The notes beneath the pieces are model-generated. The model was not told where the DNA came from. It did not search any database and was given only the letters and a program-made list of their open reading frames with translations. Shown here in pieces: positions 1 through 11,278 of a DNA stretch of 64,000 nucleotides (its first letter is position 1; every line of letters begins with the position of its first letter). Made by a program: the position numbers and the translations under genes. The DNA lies in contig JAWNGF010000013.1 of NCBI GenBank assembly GCA_037039685.1, forward strand, positions 951,001 to 1,015,000, read 5' to 3'. Source of the stretch: Ceratobasidium sp. AG-K (Eukaryota; Basidiomycota; Agaricomycetes; Cantharellales; Ceratobasidiaceae).

Positions 1-984
1 CTCATAGCGGCCAAACGCATATATCCAACCTTTTCTTGCATCAGAAATGACGGAGTGAGAAGCAAAGTAAACCACATGTACTTTTTCTCACGTGCAACTC
101 AGCCAACTAGCAGTCAGACAGCCATGCTAGCCTAAGTAGTGCCCGTATACCTCTATGATGTTGTATAAATAGCAGACCACAATTCCCCCAAGTGGCAATG
201 TACTTGATGGTTCCAAGTAGGTGTGATGTGTGTCGGGAGAACCCCTTTCACATGACTTCTTGATCTTGTTTAATCGATCCTGTATCTAGTCACTGCGAAC
301 CCAACTTAGGCTCTAGTAGCTTCGTCGCAATACGTGCAAGAGTAAAGGAATATATGTGACAGAGTGTGTAATCGTACATACAGTCGCCAAGGACCAGAGG
401 GCTTGGGGAATCTCGTGTGTAGCACGCAGATGGGGGTCTGGGGCGCCGAGACGCGTTCGGAACTCGCGGGTCAGGTGGCCATGCTGACGACTGTCATGTA
501 GTGTGGCAGGGCGGGTGTACTTACGGAGGAAAGATCAGGAATCGGGAATGTTTTGAGAGTATATTGACGAAAAAAATCGGATATTGGATGGAACAGAGGG
601 AAGGCGGGTGGGACACAATAAAATAAAGACCCGACGCTGAGGCAGATGCGTAGGCTAACGTGGTCGACTGCAGAGCTATCGACCCACGTGATCCGTGAAT
701 ATACGAGCTCCTGCGCGACCTGGCGCCTAAGTCCCGGCTGTACGACTTCGCAAGCTCCAGCATACAGCCACACTGTTAAGTGTTCGAATACTGGTACTCA
801 TTTGCTAGGCGCAATGTCATAATATAATAAACACATTTGAATTGATATATGCTTGTATGTATGGACATTGCTTGATCGCAAGTATGATGGGGCCAAGCAT
901 GAAGGATAACGTTGCATGATAGCATCCGCCCAGATTGTGCAGAAGAAATATTATTGAACAACCTGTCAATTCAATAGCAACAAA
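1..984. other. Intergenic, no recognisable gene
   Basis: I see only short open frames with no recognisable motif and no convincing exon-intron chain on either strand. The composition is ordinary and no repeat structure was noticed. Confidence 0.4.
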
Positions 985-1490
985 TCATAATCGGTCTCTT
1001 CCATAATTATACTCAACTAGCAATTTCCTCCAAATGTCCTCTAATTCTTGTAGCGGTGGTCTATCCTTGGGCACCATCTGCCAGCATTCTTTTTTTAGAT
1101 CCCATACTCGGCAAACCATGGGATATTGGCTCAGGTCCAGTTCTAACTCCTTAGCGGGGCACCCTCTGTCCTTGGCCTTGAGTTGTTGACACTGCATTGC
1201 AACCAGGTGCCCTTTGTGACCAAAGTCCCAAGGGAGAGCATGCTCATATGAATCTAGCATACAAACAATTAGAGGCGAGGGTGATTTGAAAGTGTTCATA
1301 CCTACCTCCAGAGCAACACAGCCAAATGCCCACACATCATGTGCATACACCCACGGGAAGATGCAAAACACGCTCGGTGTCCACAAAGGGTCTTATGGCG
1401 ACGTCAACACACCCAGGAACAGTGCTGACGCGATCAGGAACGGCGACACTCCCCTTTTTGGCGTTCTCGGTGGTACTATGTTGTGGCGGT
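985..1490 (-). pseudogene. Truncated protein kinase C-lobe fragment
   Basis: The minus strand encodes the end of a kinase C-lobe: subdomain IX (HDVWAFGCVALEV) and subdomain XI (CWQMVPKDRPP). An intron of about 55-60 bp after ALEV (donor GTATGAAC, acceptor near 1258) joins it to DSYEHALPW. No catalytic loop, DFG motif or N-lobe is found upstream; the frame degenerates above about 1490, next to the foldback element at 1628-1883. The motifs match the HGDLKG-type kinases elsewhere in this window, for example at 56.4 kb. It is most likely a 5'-truncated relic. Confidence 0.6.
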
Positions 1491-1627
1491 GAGTATTTTA
1501 TCCTTATTCGGTTCTTATCTCAATTGAAGATGATGATAGATTGCTGTATCAACGAGGCATATGGTCCTATATCTCCAGCATATCTCGGAGATATCGCTGG
1601 AGATGAGCAATTGCTATAGAAATAGAG

Positions 1628-1883
1628 CTTATTAGCCGCGAAGCCCCACTATGGGCCCCAAAACTCCGTATTTTACGGAGTTTGATCCCAGTCCTTGGCA
1701 AAACACGGTGGTAAACCTCGTATCTTGGTCAGCGGTCGTTGGAGTGCCTTGATCTCGACGCTGGATACGGTGATTACCTCCGTGTTTTGCCAACGACACG
1801 GAGGAAACCTCCGTATAAACCTCCGTATTTTACGGAGATTTGGGGTCCACGGTGCCTCATCAGACCTCCTCGGCAAATAAGAC
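1628..1883. repeat. Foldback MITE-like element
   Basis: The two arms are imperfect inverted copies. The left arm at 1652-1714 carries TGGGCCCCAAA and TTGGCAAAACACGGTGGTAA; the right arm at 1771-1849 carries their complements, with TTACCTCCGTGTTTTGCCAA differing at one base. Each arm also has the small palindrome CTCCGTATTTTACGGAG. Weaker pairing (CTTATT..GCCG) extends to about 1628 and 1883. No open frame is plausible inside, so this looks like a non-autonomous foldback or MITE. Confidence 0.7.
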
Positions 1884-2235
1884 TAAGTTATTGGTGAGGC
1901 ACAGGTGTTACGGCAAAGCCCTTAGGCGATCCCTTGGTTCAGCTTACGTACACATACAATTAGAAGCTCCCTGATCATGGCCTTCCTTATCTCCCCGCGC
2001 TGAAGGGAATGCCCGTGTTACTGTAATCGAGCCCGAAAAAACAGGCCTTAAACAATACGTTGGACATTGTCACCCACGGATCACAAGATTCACGTGCCTG
2101 CTCAGTGGGCGCAAACTTGGAGCTCAATCTAGAACCGATGGCGCTAAAGCATCTTCCACCTGACTTTTACATACCCGACCGCCAAGTATTACCCCCGATC
2201 ACACCTAATCGTGACACACGACTCGCACACCAGCC
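1884..2235. other. Upstream region of the NACHT-kinase gene
   Basis: No independent gene is seen. An open frame from 2060 in another phase overlaps the NACHT start and could hold a 5' exon, but I find no convincing join. Confidence 0.35.
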
Positions 2236-4854
2236 ATGCCCAAGGCCGCGCCAACCCCGATACTCCATGTCATTCCTCCAACCGTCAGGCTTGAAGAAGC
2301 ATGTATACCCGATACGCGAAAAACAGTCCTTGACACGATTCACGAGTGGCTCACAGCTACAGTACCTCGCCTTGCTTCTTCCAAGCTTATGTGGTTAGCC
2401 GACATTAGTGGGAGCGGGAAATCCGCTGTCGCTCGTCACGTTGCCTATAATACCGCACGCGAGGGTCAATTGCTCTGTGCCTTTTTCTTCAAACGGGATC
2501 TTGCCTCCCAAGCAACTACATCTGGGGTAATACCAAGCTTGGCACAAGACCTAGCCAATCGCAAGGGTGGCTCGACCGCGACTCGCGCAGCAAAGGGCCC
2601 CGTCCTTGGCAAGGGACTTGGGTACACAGAGGCATTCCATCTCCAGATCACTTCTCCGTTGTGCCAATGCCCTCCTGAGCGCCCTTCCTTGATCCTTATT
2701 GACGCACTCGACGAATCTGGTCAAGCGGCCGATCGAGCTGATTTCCTCGCTGCCTTGATTCACGAGATCCCACTCTTACCGCCCAGCGTCAAAGTATTGG
2801 TCACGAGCAAGCCAATGCAAGATATCAGTGACGCATTCAATAAGCTCAACACGGAATCCTCCCGTAGAGGCACGGGTCTTGCCGTGCATCGACTGACATT
2901 TGACGTCTACGGGCAGGACAATTGGGAAGATCTGAGCAAATTTGTGTCGCATGCATTCGGGCGTATAGCTCGGTCCAGACGTGCCCAGGTGCCCACCGGA
3001 TGGCCCTCAAACGAGCAGCAAATCAGCTTGGCCGCCCATGCGAATGGGCTGTTCCTCTGGGTGTCCGTCGCCGCGGATTATGTTGCTAGCGCCACTAATC
3101 CTCACCAGGCGCTTGACGAACTTTTGGCACTTGAAAATCGACCAAGTCCCGAAGCCGCAATGGACGCTTTATACAAGCACATATTATTCTCGGCCGAGAA
3201 GAATCGTGGATTTGATCTTGCGATATACCGCAAAGTCCTTGACCGAGTACTTGCTGCCCCCAACCCTATTACTGTCACCGAGTTGACGAGTGCTCTTGGC
3301 CGTGGCGTGAGTACCACAATCTCATGCCTCAAGCCAGTTTTCGGCCCGGACCACACAGTACGAATTGTGCACCAGTCGTTTAGAGAGTTTGTGCAAGACC
3401 CTCAAAAGTGCGAGAGGCGGTTCCTCGCACCACGAGAAACTCTAGTAATCGACATTGGCTCTCCAGTCTCGTCCGACTCGGGCGTTGCAACTGGGAGTGG
3501 AGGATCGTCGCAGGACTTAATGTTTCCCCCTCTTCTGAAGGTAAGATTTCACTTGGCAGAGGGCTTGGGTGAAACTAACATTACACAGAATCGGCTTGGG
3601 ACTATCGCGTCGTACCCTCATGCCCGGCATCTAGCGCCGGATATGAGCTCTCATATTGACGAGAGCTCAATTCCGGTCCGCGCTGCAGCTGTAGGAGCTT
3701 TTGGGTTGGTTTGGCGAGCAAAATTCAAGGATGGCACTGTTATTGCCATCAAGTCTCTAAGAACGGAAGCGTTGGTTTCAGGGATCGATCCACGCAGACT
3801 GGAAAAGGCAAGCGTCCACTTGCATCCAGATGACTTGACATTAACCGTCGGTGAGTAGAACTCGGTCAGGGAGCTTGCGATTTGGTCCAAACTGGATCAT
3901 CCAAATGTACTCGGCCTGCTTGGGATATGCGTACTGGATGAGGGCATCGGAATGGTTTCCGAGTGGATGCCCAACGGAAATGTGGGGGAATATCTCCAAA
4001 GAGACACGGGAGCAGACAGATTGAAGCTTGTAAGAGTCAGGTTTTGGTGAATGAAACCCTAACATTGACCTGCCCTGCTCAGATTCGAGACGTGACCGCC
4101 GGGTTGGCATATTTGCATCTGCGGGAGATTGTGAGTCGAACGCAACTTTGATGTGTAATAAGCTAACGCTCGTCTAATGAAAGGTGCACGGCGACCTTAA
4201 AGGGGTATGTGCTATATCACAAGGCCAGTCGATGACCGGCTGATTCGATTAGCTCAATATCGTCGTCTCAGCTGATGGGACGGCTCGACTCGTCGACTTT
4301 GGACTAGCCCGACTAGTTGAAGAGTCAATAGGATACTCTACAACCGGTGCAACGAAGGGTACAGTTAGATGGATGGCAAGTGGAGGGTCGACATGAACTG
4401 GGTTGTCTCTGAGTGCGATATCAATTATAGGCGCCAGAGTTATTTGACCCCAACGCTGGCATGCAAGCAAAGTCCACATATGCCACAGATGTGTATGCAC
4501 TGGGAATGGTGAGCCCATCATTGGATAGTAACACGAATTGTACTAACTCGTGATAGACTATGCTGGCAAGTTTACTTGTCCTTTGTGAGAACTATATTGA
4601 CCCTCTCTGGACGATTGCAGGAGATATTAACTGGTCAACCTCCGTTTTGCGATTTGATGACGGACTGGCAGGTTATGACGGCCTCGACGCACGGTCAACG
4701 ACCCCGTCGACCACCAGCTGAAACTATACCGCAGCTCAGCGATGAGCTATGGAAGTTGATAGAGTTGTGCTGGCACCAGGACAGGATGTGCCGGCCGAGT
4801 GCAGATGCGACGGCCAAGACGTTTGAGGCGATTTTCAGTGCCAAATTGGAATGA
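2236..4854 (+). CDS. NACHT NTPase - protein kinase fusion
   Basis: A STAND-type NACHT module is followed by a kinase domain. NACHT: a Walker A-like ISGSGKSAVAR in which the usual first Gly is Asp (ADISGSGKS), Walker B LILIDALDES, then a winged-helix-type VRIVHQSFREFV. Kinase: glycine loop GAFGLVWRAKF, VAIK-like IAIKSLR, HGDLKG catalytic loop, VDFGLA, APEL, DVYALGM and a C-terminal CWHQD..RPS. The apparent stop at 3856-3858 disappears when a 51-bp GC-AG intron (3808-3858, AAG/GCAAGC, acceptor TAG) is removed. The other introns are 4030-4082, 4131-4183, 4205-4252, 4376-4430 (GC-AG), 4509-4556 and 4566-4620 (GC-AG); 4557-4565 is a 9-nt exon. A possible in-frame 48-bp intron lies at 3541-3588. 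The architecture is NLR-like, with a kinase as the presumed effector. The start at 2236 is the first Met before the NACHT region; upstream exons are possible. Confidence 0.75.
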
Positions 4855-5047
4855 TCTCGGGATAACCTGTACTAATACAATGTAATTGGTCGTAGTTTTG
4901 CTTCAAATAGTCATGCGTTGCCATTCATTTGAGACAAAGAAGCGACCCTTTGTGGCTCATTTGACGATAAACAAAGAGGAGAGAAAAGCCACGTGACCAC
5001 CTCGTGTTTTGCCTCCGTGTGTATCCTGACCTCATCCACCCCACGAC

Positions 5048-8000
5048 ATGGCGGACGTAGACGAAGGGCGACCTGGGCGGCAGCTGGCGTCAGGCCTGCG
5101 GGAGTTGATGAAGCAGGTGGACATTCGGACAGGGACGGACAGGGAGAAGGAGCGAGAGCGAGATGCTGACTGGGCGAGCGAGTCGCAGGCGAGTGTGCGC
5201 GACATCTTTGCCAGGCGACGAGCAGCGATCCCCGCTCCGAGTGTATCCTCGACATCGTCCAAACCCATGCCCCGGCGCTTGTCAATTGGCAGCGAGGTGT
5301 CGTCTGCACCAACAGCCATGTACACGCCTGGACGACGGATGGACGAGCTGAGCGACGACGGAAGCACTGTTGGTGAGTTGCGTTGGACTTTTGCAATTGT
5401 TTGCTGATGTTCTGCAGATACCCCTATTGCACGTGCTCCTCCCCAGCCGCTGCCCTCGTCTGCTGCGTCGCTCCATGCATTGCGTGCCCGCCTTGAGAAT
5501 GGGTCTGAACAAGACACTGCCAGCGACCTCACTGGCTGGGACAGATCAGCCCGCTCTCTGATGACCACCCGTGGCCAGGCGAGCTCGTCCAGGCTGAACG
5601 TATACGACGAAGGCTCGAACCTAATGGACGAGGACCTCGGCGCAGTCCCCTCGCTGGCGATATCCCATGTTGACAGCACTCTCCAATTTCAGCCCTCTAT
5701 CGGCAACACCTCTCGCACCCCCATTGCCCCCCGCCAGCGCCCCAGTATTATTCCCAAGGGGCCCAGCCTACAGTCTGCGTCGCTAGCAGAGCGCCTTGCT
5801 GGCATTCCAGACGACGGACTCGAGTTTGACGACACGGACAGAGAAGACTTTGACCGCAACCGCATGGATGATGACAGTGACGACCTGCTGCACCAGGAAA
5901 ATGATCTGCTCAGGAGTTCCAGTCCCCCACCCCCAGACAGTCCCATGAAGCCCAGTCCTGTGTTGCGCCACGCCCGCCACCTCTCCACCGGCCAGCCCCT
6001 GAGTGGTTCCTGGGAAAACGTCATGGCAGAGGGCTCAGTCATGTCTCTGCCCAACGTCGACGAGCGCCCTGGTCGCAAATCTGTTCCTGCCAATGCATCT
6101 GGTTCGGGCTCTGGCTCGAGGCTCTTGCAAGCCATCACCGACGGGGAAGAGTCTTACCAGCGCAGCCTCCAGGAAAATAGCCAGGGCAGTTCCCAGGACG
6201 ACCCCCGCACCTCTCCGGACAAGTCGGGCGATCCCGCCTCTCGTTCGGGCAATACCACTACCAAAAGTAGGCTCTCCGCCGTTGGGCGCTCGCGTCTTCC
6301 CCTAGCCAAGCCTTCTACTCCTCAGTCTCAGCCCAAAGCTGGCGTATCCGAGATATCCTTTCCTCGTCCAACCTCTCCATCAGGTCTCCCCAAACGCGAC
6401 TCGTCTGGGCGTCCAACCAGTCGATTGGGCGCTCCCGAACCAGCTAGTCGCTTACCTCGACCATCCTCACCCTCGCCAAGCATGGCCGCGAGTGAATTGG
6501 GCGCACCCGACTCTCCGGAGCGACCTCGCCGTCATAGCCAGGTCCCCGTCACTCCTAGCAGAATTCCACGTGTATCCATGTCAGCTTCACATACCGGCAG
6601 TCCAGGCGAATCTCCCTCTCGTCCTGCAGGCCCTCGTTCTTCCACCTCGCTAGGCATGGCCCCCACTTCGACCCCTCCTCGCGCAGTCAGCTCGCTCGGG
6701 ATGAATGCCCAGTCCACCACCCCCAGTCGACGACTCACGCCTGCTCGCTCAACAAGCAGTCTAGGGCATCACCAGACCCCTCCCGAGACCGACGTCGACC
6801 GAGAACGCAACTGGGGCAAGGCCCTTCCCAAACTCACGCACGCCAACCTGCGAATGCGCCACGAGAGCATGGAGTCGTCGATCCATTCTTACCTCGGCGG
6901 TCTCAGTCCCAGTCGCGGCGGAAGCGTAGCCGGACGACCCACCACCCCCTCGTTTGTCGGTTACGCTCGCAAGGAAGGCAGCGAAGTGAGCTCCAGCCAG
7001 GGTAGCGCCGGGAGCGACGAAGACGCCAACCTCAGACGCTCTCGCAAGATGAGCGTCGCCTCGGCCCAGGGCACCAAGAGCGGGCGCGAACTCCGTGGCC
7101 CAAGCTCAATCACGAGTCCCACCGCCTCGTCCCTCGCACGATCCTCTGGCCCTGGACTCACGCGCCACTCGTCTCTCAAGACGCCCAGCAAACCCGGCGC
7201 AGGGATGATGCGGCACTCGGCTTCGTTCACGGGCTCGCCGTCGGCTTCGTCGTTTCTCGGCTCGGACCGAGGCGCGTCGCCCATCAACAGCCCACGCAAG
7301 CTTACCGCTCGCCACAGCACCGAGTTGGTGGGCGTCAAGGATTACGAGCGTGTTCGCGAGCGTGATTGGGGCCGTCCGACGGGATCTCGAGCGATTGGGC
7401 TCGCCAATGTGCGTCCGCGGGTTGTGAGTGGCGGCAGTCCTGGCGGGGTCGGAAAGAGTCCCGGACTGGGAAGGAATAGGGTCATCAGTGGTGGGAGTAC
7501 GGCTGGCTCCGAGCGGCCGGAGAGTCCCCTTGCAAGGACGCGGACGTCGGGAGTTCGGCCCAGGCCGCATACGATCCATTTCGGAGCCCACTCGACGCCG
7601 AATTTGGAGGAGCTTGGCCACAGAGAGCCACTCGATGGTGGGGAAGAATTGTTGGAGCGGGACGATGAGGATATGAGCTCACAAAGTAAGCATTACTCTT
7701 CATTAGTTGGCAGTAACTGACTGGCTCGTAGACGAGAGTGTCTTGGAGTGGAGGCGACAGCAAGAAGTGGAAGACTTGGAGGAAGAAACCGAAGTAGAAG
7801 AGGAACGGCCGTCGAGCCCAAGTCCTCCCTCCCCCTCGCGGTCCATTCCCTTGCCACCATCTCCACCATCCGTGGCTGTTCCGCGCGTTCAGCTCCATCC
7901 CCCTCGTGAGCCTGACCCACCAACCGAGGCCTCTGTGTCGCTCTTCCGGGATGGCACCACCAATGGAGAGATCACGCCCGCAGCCGAGTCAACCACACGG

Positions 8001-9575
8001 GTCAGCTTGGGCCAGGAGCGCGACAATGTCCCCTCGATCCCGGACGAGGCGCCTCCATCCGAAACCTATTCGCCCAAGCGTCGGTCGTTTGCCCAACCCG
8101 AGTCGCCGACAATCTCGTTTATGGATACTCTGCCGGCGTTGCCCGACCCCCCTTCGGACGAGGAGATATCAGCGGTTCTGCCTCCTGTGCGGCCTTCGGT
8201 ATGTCGATCCAGCACCTGATCCTATTTCCAATGCTGACCATTACTAGGTCAACACGCGCTTAAACCTCCTGGCGTGCGAGCCCAGTCCCAGAAGCGGTAG
8301 CGCGTCGGAAAAGACCCCTCGAGCGAGCACCATCTCTTTGCGAGTGCCTAGTCCTGGCATAGCAAGAACCCCAACGCCTCCCGAGCCTGCGCCTCAGGCT
8401 CCTTCCCATGTCGCAGGGGGACTCAAGTTGTCCGGTGTTGAGCCAGTCGCCCAATCCCGAGCACTGGTCGATCCCGAAAAGCTCGACGTTCCTCGCATGT
8501 CGCGGTCCCGGAGCAGAAGCAACACCCTCGGGACATCCTTGCCTCGCGTTGAGGTCAACACGGCCGTCACGAGGGACGATCTAGATTCGGCAGCCACGCC
8601 TGTTGCCACCCGATGGATGGAGCAGACAGCAATCCGGCGGGAGCGTGCCTTGCTGGGGGGCGAAAACACCCGAGCCACGGAGATTGTAACGAGCGAGACT
8701 CGCCCCACGTCATTGAGTGCGGGCCCAGTATTACTGAAGCCGTCACCTCCTGCAAGCAAGGCACCATCACCCCTCGGCGCCCACGCACCTGCGCTCTCCA
8801 CTTCCTCCGCGCCGCCACTCCAGGCGCGGCACTCGGACCCGCAGCTTCCGCCCATGATGTCCCAAAAAGGCAAGGAGATTCTGGAGCGGATGCAAAGGCA
8901 GGCGGCGACCCTCGCTCGTGATTTGGAGACAGAGAGGCAAGTGGTATCAAGCTGTCACTGGGACTTTACTAACACCCTGCCTACCTTTAGTTCTCTTCCC
9001 GTTCCCCAAGGGGATGAGGTCCAAGTCGAGACGGATCAAATCGTCAAGTTGTCGACTACTGCCCGAGCTGAGCGCGAACGTCTGGAGAAGCTCCGTCTTG
9101 CCAGGAACGCCGCCAAAGAGGAAAAAGTCGCAGTTCAAGTGGTGAGCTCTCCCGTCCCTACTTAGAAATCGGAACTCACTTTCATGACAGGTACCCCCTA
9201 GACGTCGTTCCCTGTCTTGGATATTCTTCTCGATCTTAATGTCAGCCTTGTGTGCTTGGCTCGCTCTCTAGTGCGTAACTCCTGGCCATCTGTGTCATCC
9301 AGTCCACTAACCTCCGTAGCTGCAGTGCGCTTTCGCATCACGCAACTAATGTGTATCTAGACCCTCTATATCCTGTTCTCTATGGAGGGGACGTGAACCC
9401 TCTTCGCCATGCCCGCACGATCGACTCGTTCCCATCTACCTGGAACTCATACCTCGTACCCAAACCCGGTATCCAGCATTGGGTGACCATGCATCTCACC
9501 CCGTTATCTCAAAAACTATGGGCGATTCCAGGTCAGACTGTTCAACACTTGATGTCGAGCTGGCCCCCTTCTTGA
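5048..9575 (+). CDS. Large disordered protein with C-terminal membrane segment
   Basis: I do not recognise the family. Seven exons (5048-5372, 5418-7685, 7732-8198, 8248-8936, 8991-9141, 9191-9270, 9320-9575) join into 1411 aa in one frame. Most of it is Ser/Pro/Arg-rich and probably disordered. Two related motifs are visible, DRERNWGKALPKL and DYERVRERDWGR. A charged helical segment (EILERMQRQAATLARD..., then ARAERERLEKLRLARNAAKEEK) suggests a coiled coil. Just before the C-terminus lies one hydrophobic stretch (WIFFSILMSALCAWLAL), followed by about 85 residues ending SWPPS. The layout, a long cytosolic part plus one late transmembrane segment, fits an organelle- or nuclear-envelope-anchored scaffold, but that is inference. 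The intron at 8937-8990 is GC-AG (AG/GCAAGT with branch site CTAAC), which alone keeps the frame. Confidence 0.7.
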
Positions 9576-11278
9576 GAGCTCGCTCTACATTGGTTTTATC
9601 GACCACTCAACTCAGGGCCATACACGTCTTGTCGCTTTCCTTTCCCCTATGCTATCCAGTTTTGTGTTTGAAACACGGAACAAAATAATATTTTGCCTAT
9701 ATATGTCTGCTCTAGTTATTTGTGGGATGTTGTCTTGCTAGATGAATGTATAGCGAGAATTTTGTTGGAGACCAAAGTACCAGCTAGAAAGTGGGATGGT
9801 ATTATGTTAAAGGCGCTCCCACCGGCTGATGTAATAAGGCTATGGGTGTATGCGTAACGCGCATATAACCCGGGGTTATAGATAGACGACGCCAGATTCT
9901 CCATCAATATTCGTACATAAGCAGCAGCTCTCCACGATCTCAGCTAAACCTCTGAAAGTCGTGAGCGGAGAGTCTCCTTGAAAATCGCTGACTGGTATGG
10001 CCAATCAAGTTCAGACTTCAAAATTTATAAAGCGGCTTCACGAGTAGCATCCCAACGATATCACGGCGTAGATTAGAGGCGGTAGCAAGCGAGCTTAACG
10101 ATACATACCTGACTCGGCCATTTGGCAGCTAAATACGCCTGGCCCCTGGAGGAACATAATCCCAAACCCACAGGTGAGCAATCAAGTCGGCGGGTCATTT
10201 AACGGCCTAGCTCACTCCTGCACAATCGTGTTATTGGGTGGTATATGTTATTTTCTTGGCAATAGCACTCTCGGTTAAGCATGACATCTTCCATACCTAT
10301 CATGTGCACGATTGTACTATGTTTCGAATTGCCATAACCAAACCCGCAGCTTGGCTCAACAGCCGCACGACACGCCCCAGCTGGGCGGAACTGTCCCTTG
10401 GCTCACACTACGCCTGTCTCAATACTAAGTGCACAAAATACGGAGGAAATACACTTACGTACCTACGACAGCACAATGTTCAGCATCCGGACTCCCCTCG
10501 AAGACATCCAGCCTCAGTCCTTGAATAGTGACATGTCACTCTACCCGTATTTATATCTTTCTAGTCCTGAACGGCAAAGAATGTATCCACGTGGAATGCC
10601 AGAAAACCCATGCGCTGTTGAGCGCAGTTTTGAAAAGAAAGGCCGGGAGTTCCGCATATCGTATGCTTTGTTGCTGGGAAGGTTGGAAGCAGAGCAGATT
10701 GGGGGTGAGCGCAATAGTCCGAGTGTTCAATTATGCTCGGAAAACTGGATTGGATATCAGCGAACTACGACCCAAGTATTCCAGGTAGTTGTCACATGCA
10801 AACGTGGAATTGGAAGAAGTTCAGTTTCAGCCATGGGCGTAGAAGGTACACTCACCGGACGATGTATGACTCCGGGTTCCTGAATCGGTTCGTTCGCGAC
10901 GTCACCCATGCTCCCCAGGCATAGAGCAGCGGTCCCTAACCGAGAAATATCCATTGGCTTGTGGACAAGGATGGTATAGTCCACAGGCATGGGCGGAATG
11001 TGTATCGTCGTATCCAGATTGGAACGAGACAGCTAGCGCGCTTTGTCCCTGGTGAAATGCTGGTATCATCCGGCCAGTGTCTCTCAGTGGAGTGAATCCA
11101 CTCTGAAGGGTAACTTCTGGATTTATATGCTGACATTCCCGTATCGTAAGGTATGTAAAATATCCTCGACTATTCTATGTTTGTAACCAACCGGACGCGG
11201 GTGAACACGACTCGACCCGTCATATTCTAGTCCCTCAACCCTCGCGAATAACCCACGGCCCCAGTCCAAGTAACATAA
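9576..11278. other. Intergenic, no confident gene
   Basis: The first part is the 3' flank of the upstream gene. Several open frames of 60-160 codons on both strands (for example 10398-10883 + and 10757-10990 -) lack recognisable motifs or consistent splicing. I see nothing I can support here. Confidence 0.4.

Noticed and set aside
1673..1880. Overlapping 60-codon frames on both strands
   Set aside because: They arise from the symmetry of the foldback element at 1628-1883.
3856..3858. In-frame stop suggesting a broken NACHT-kinase gene
   Set aside because: It is the last triplet of an in-phase GC-AG intron (3808-3858) with consensus donor and a plausible branch site; the kinase reads on in the same frame.
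10757..11136. Minus-strand frames as a continuation of the 5-phosphatase RhoGAP region
   Set aside because: The 5-phosphatase ends cleanly at 11279-11281 with FLMFFIGSH and a stop; these frames carry no RhoGAP motif.
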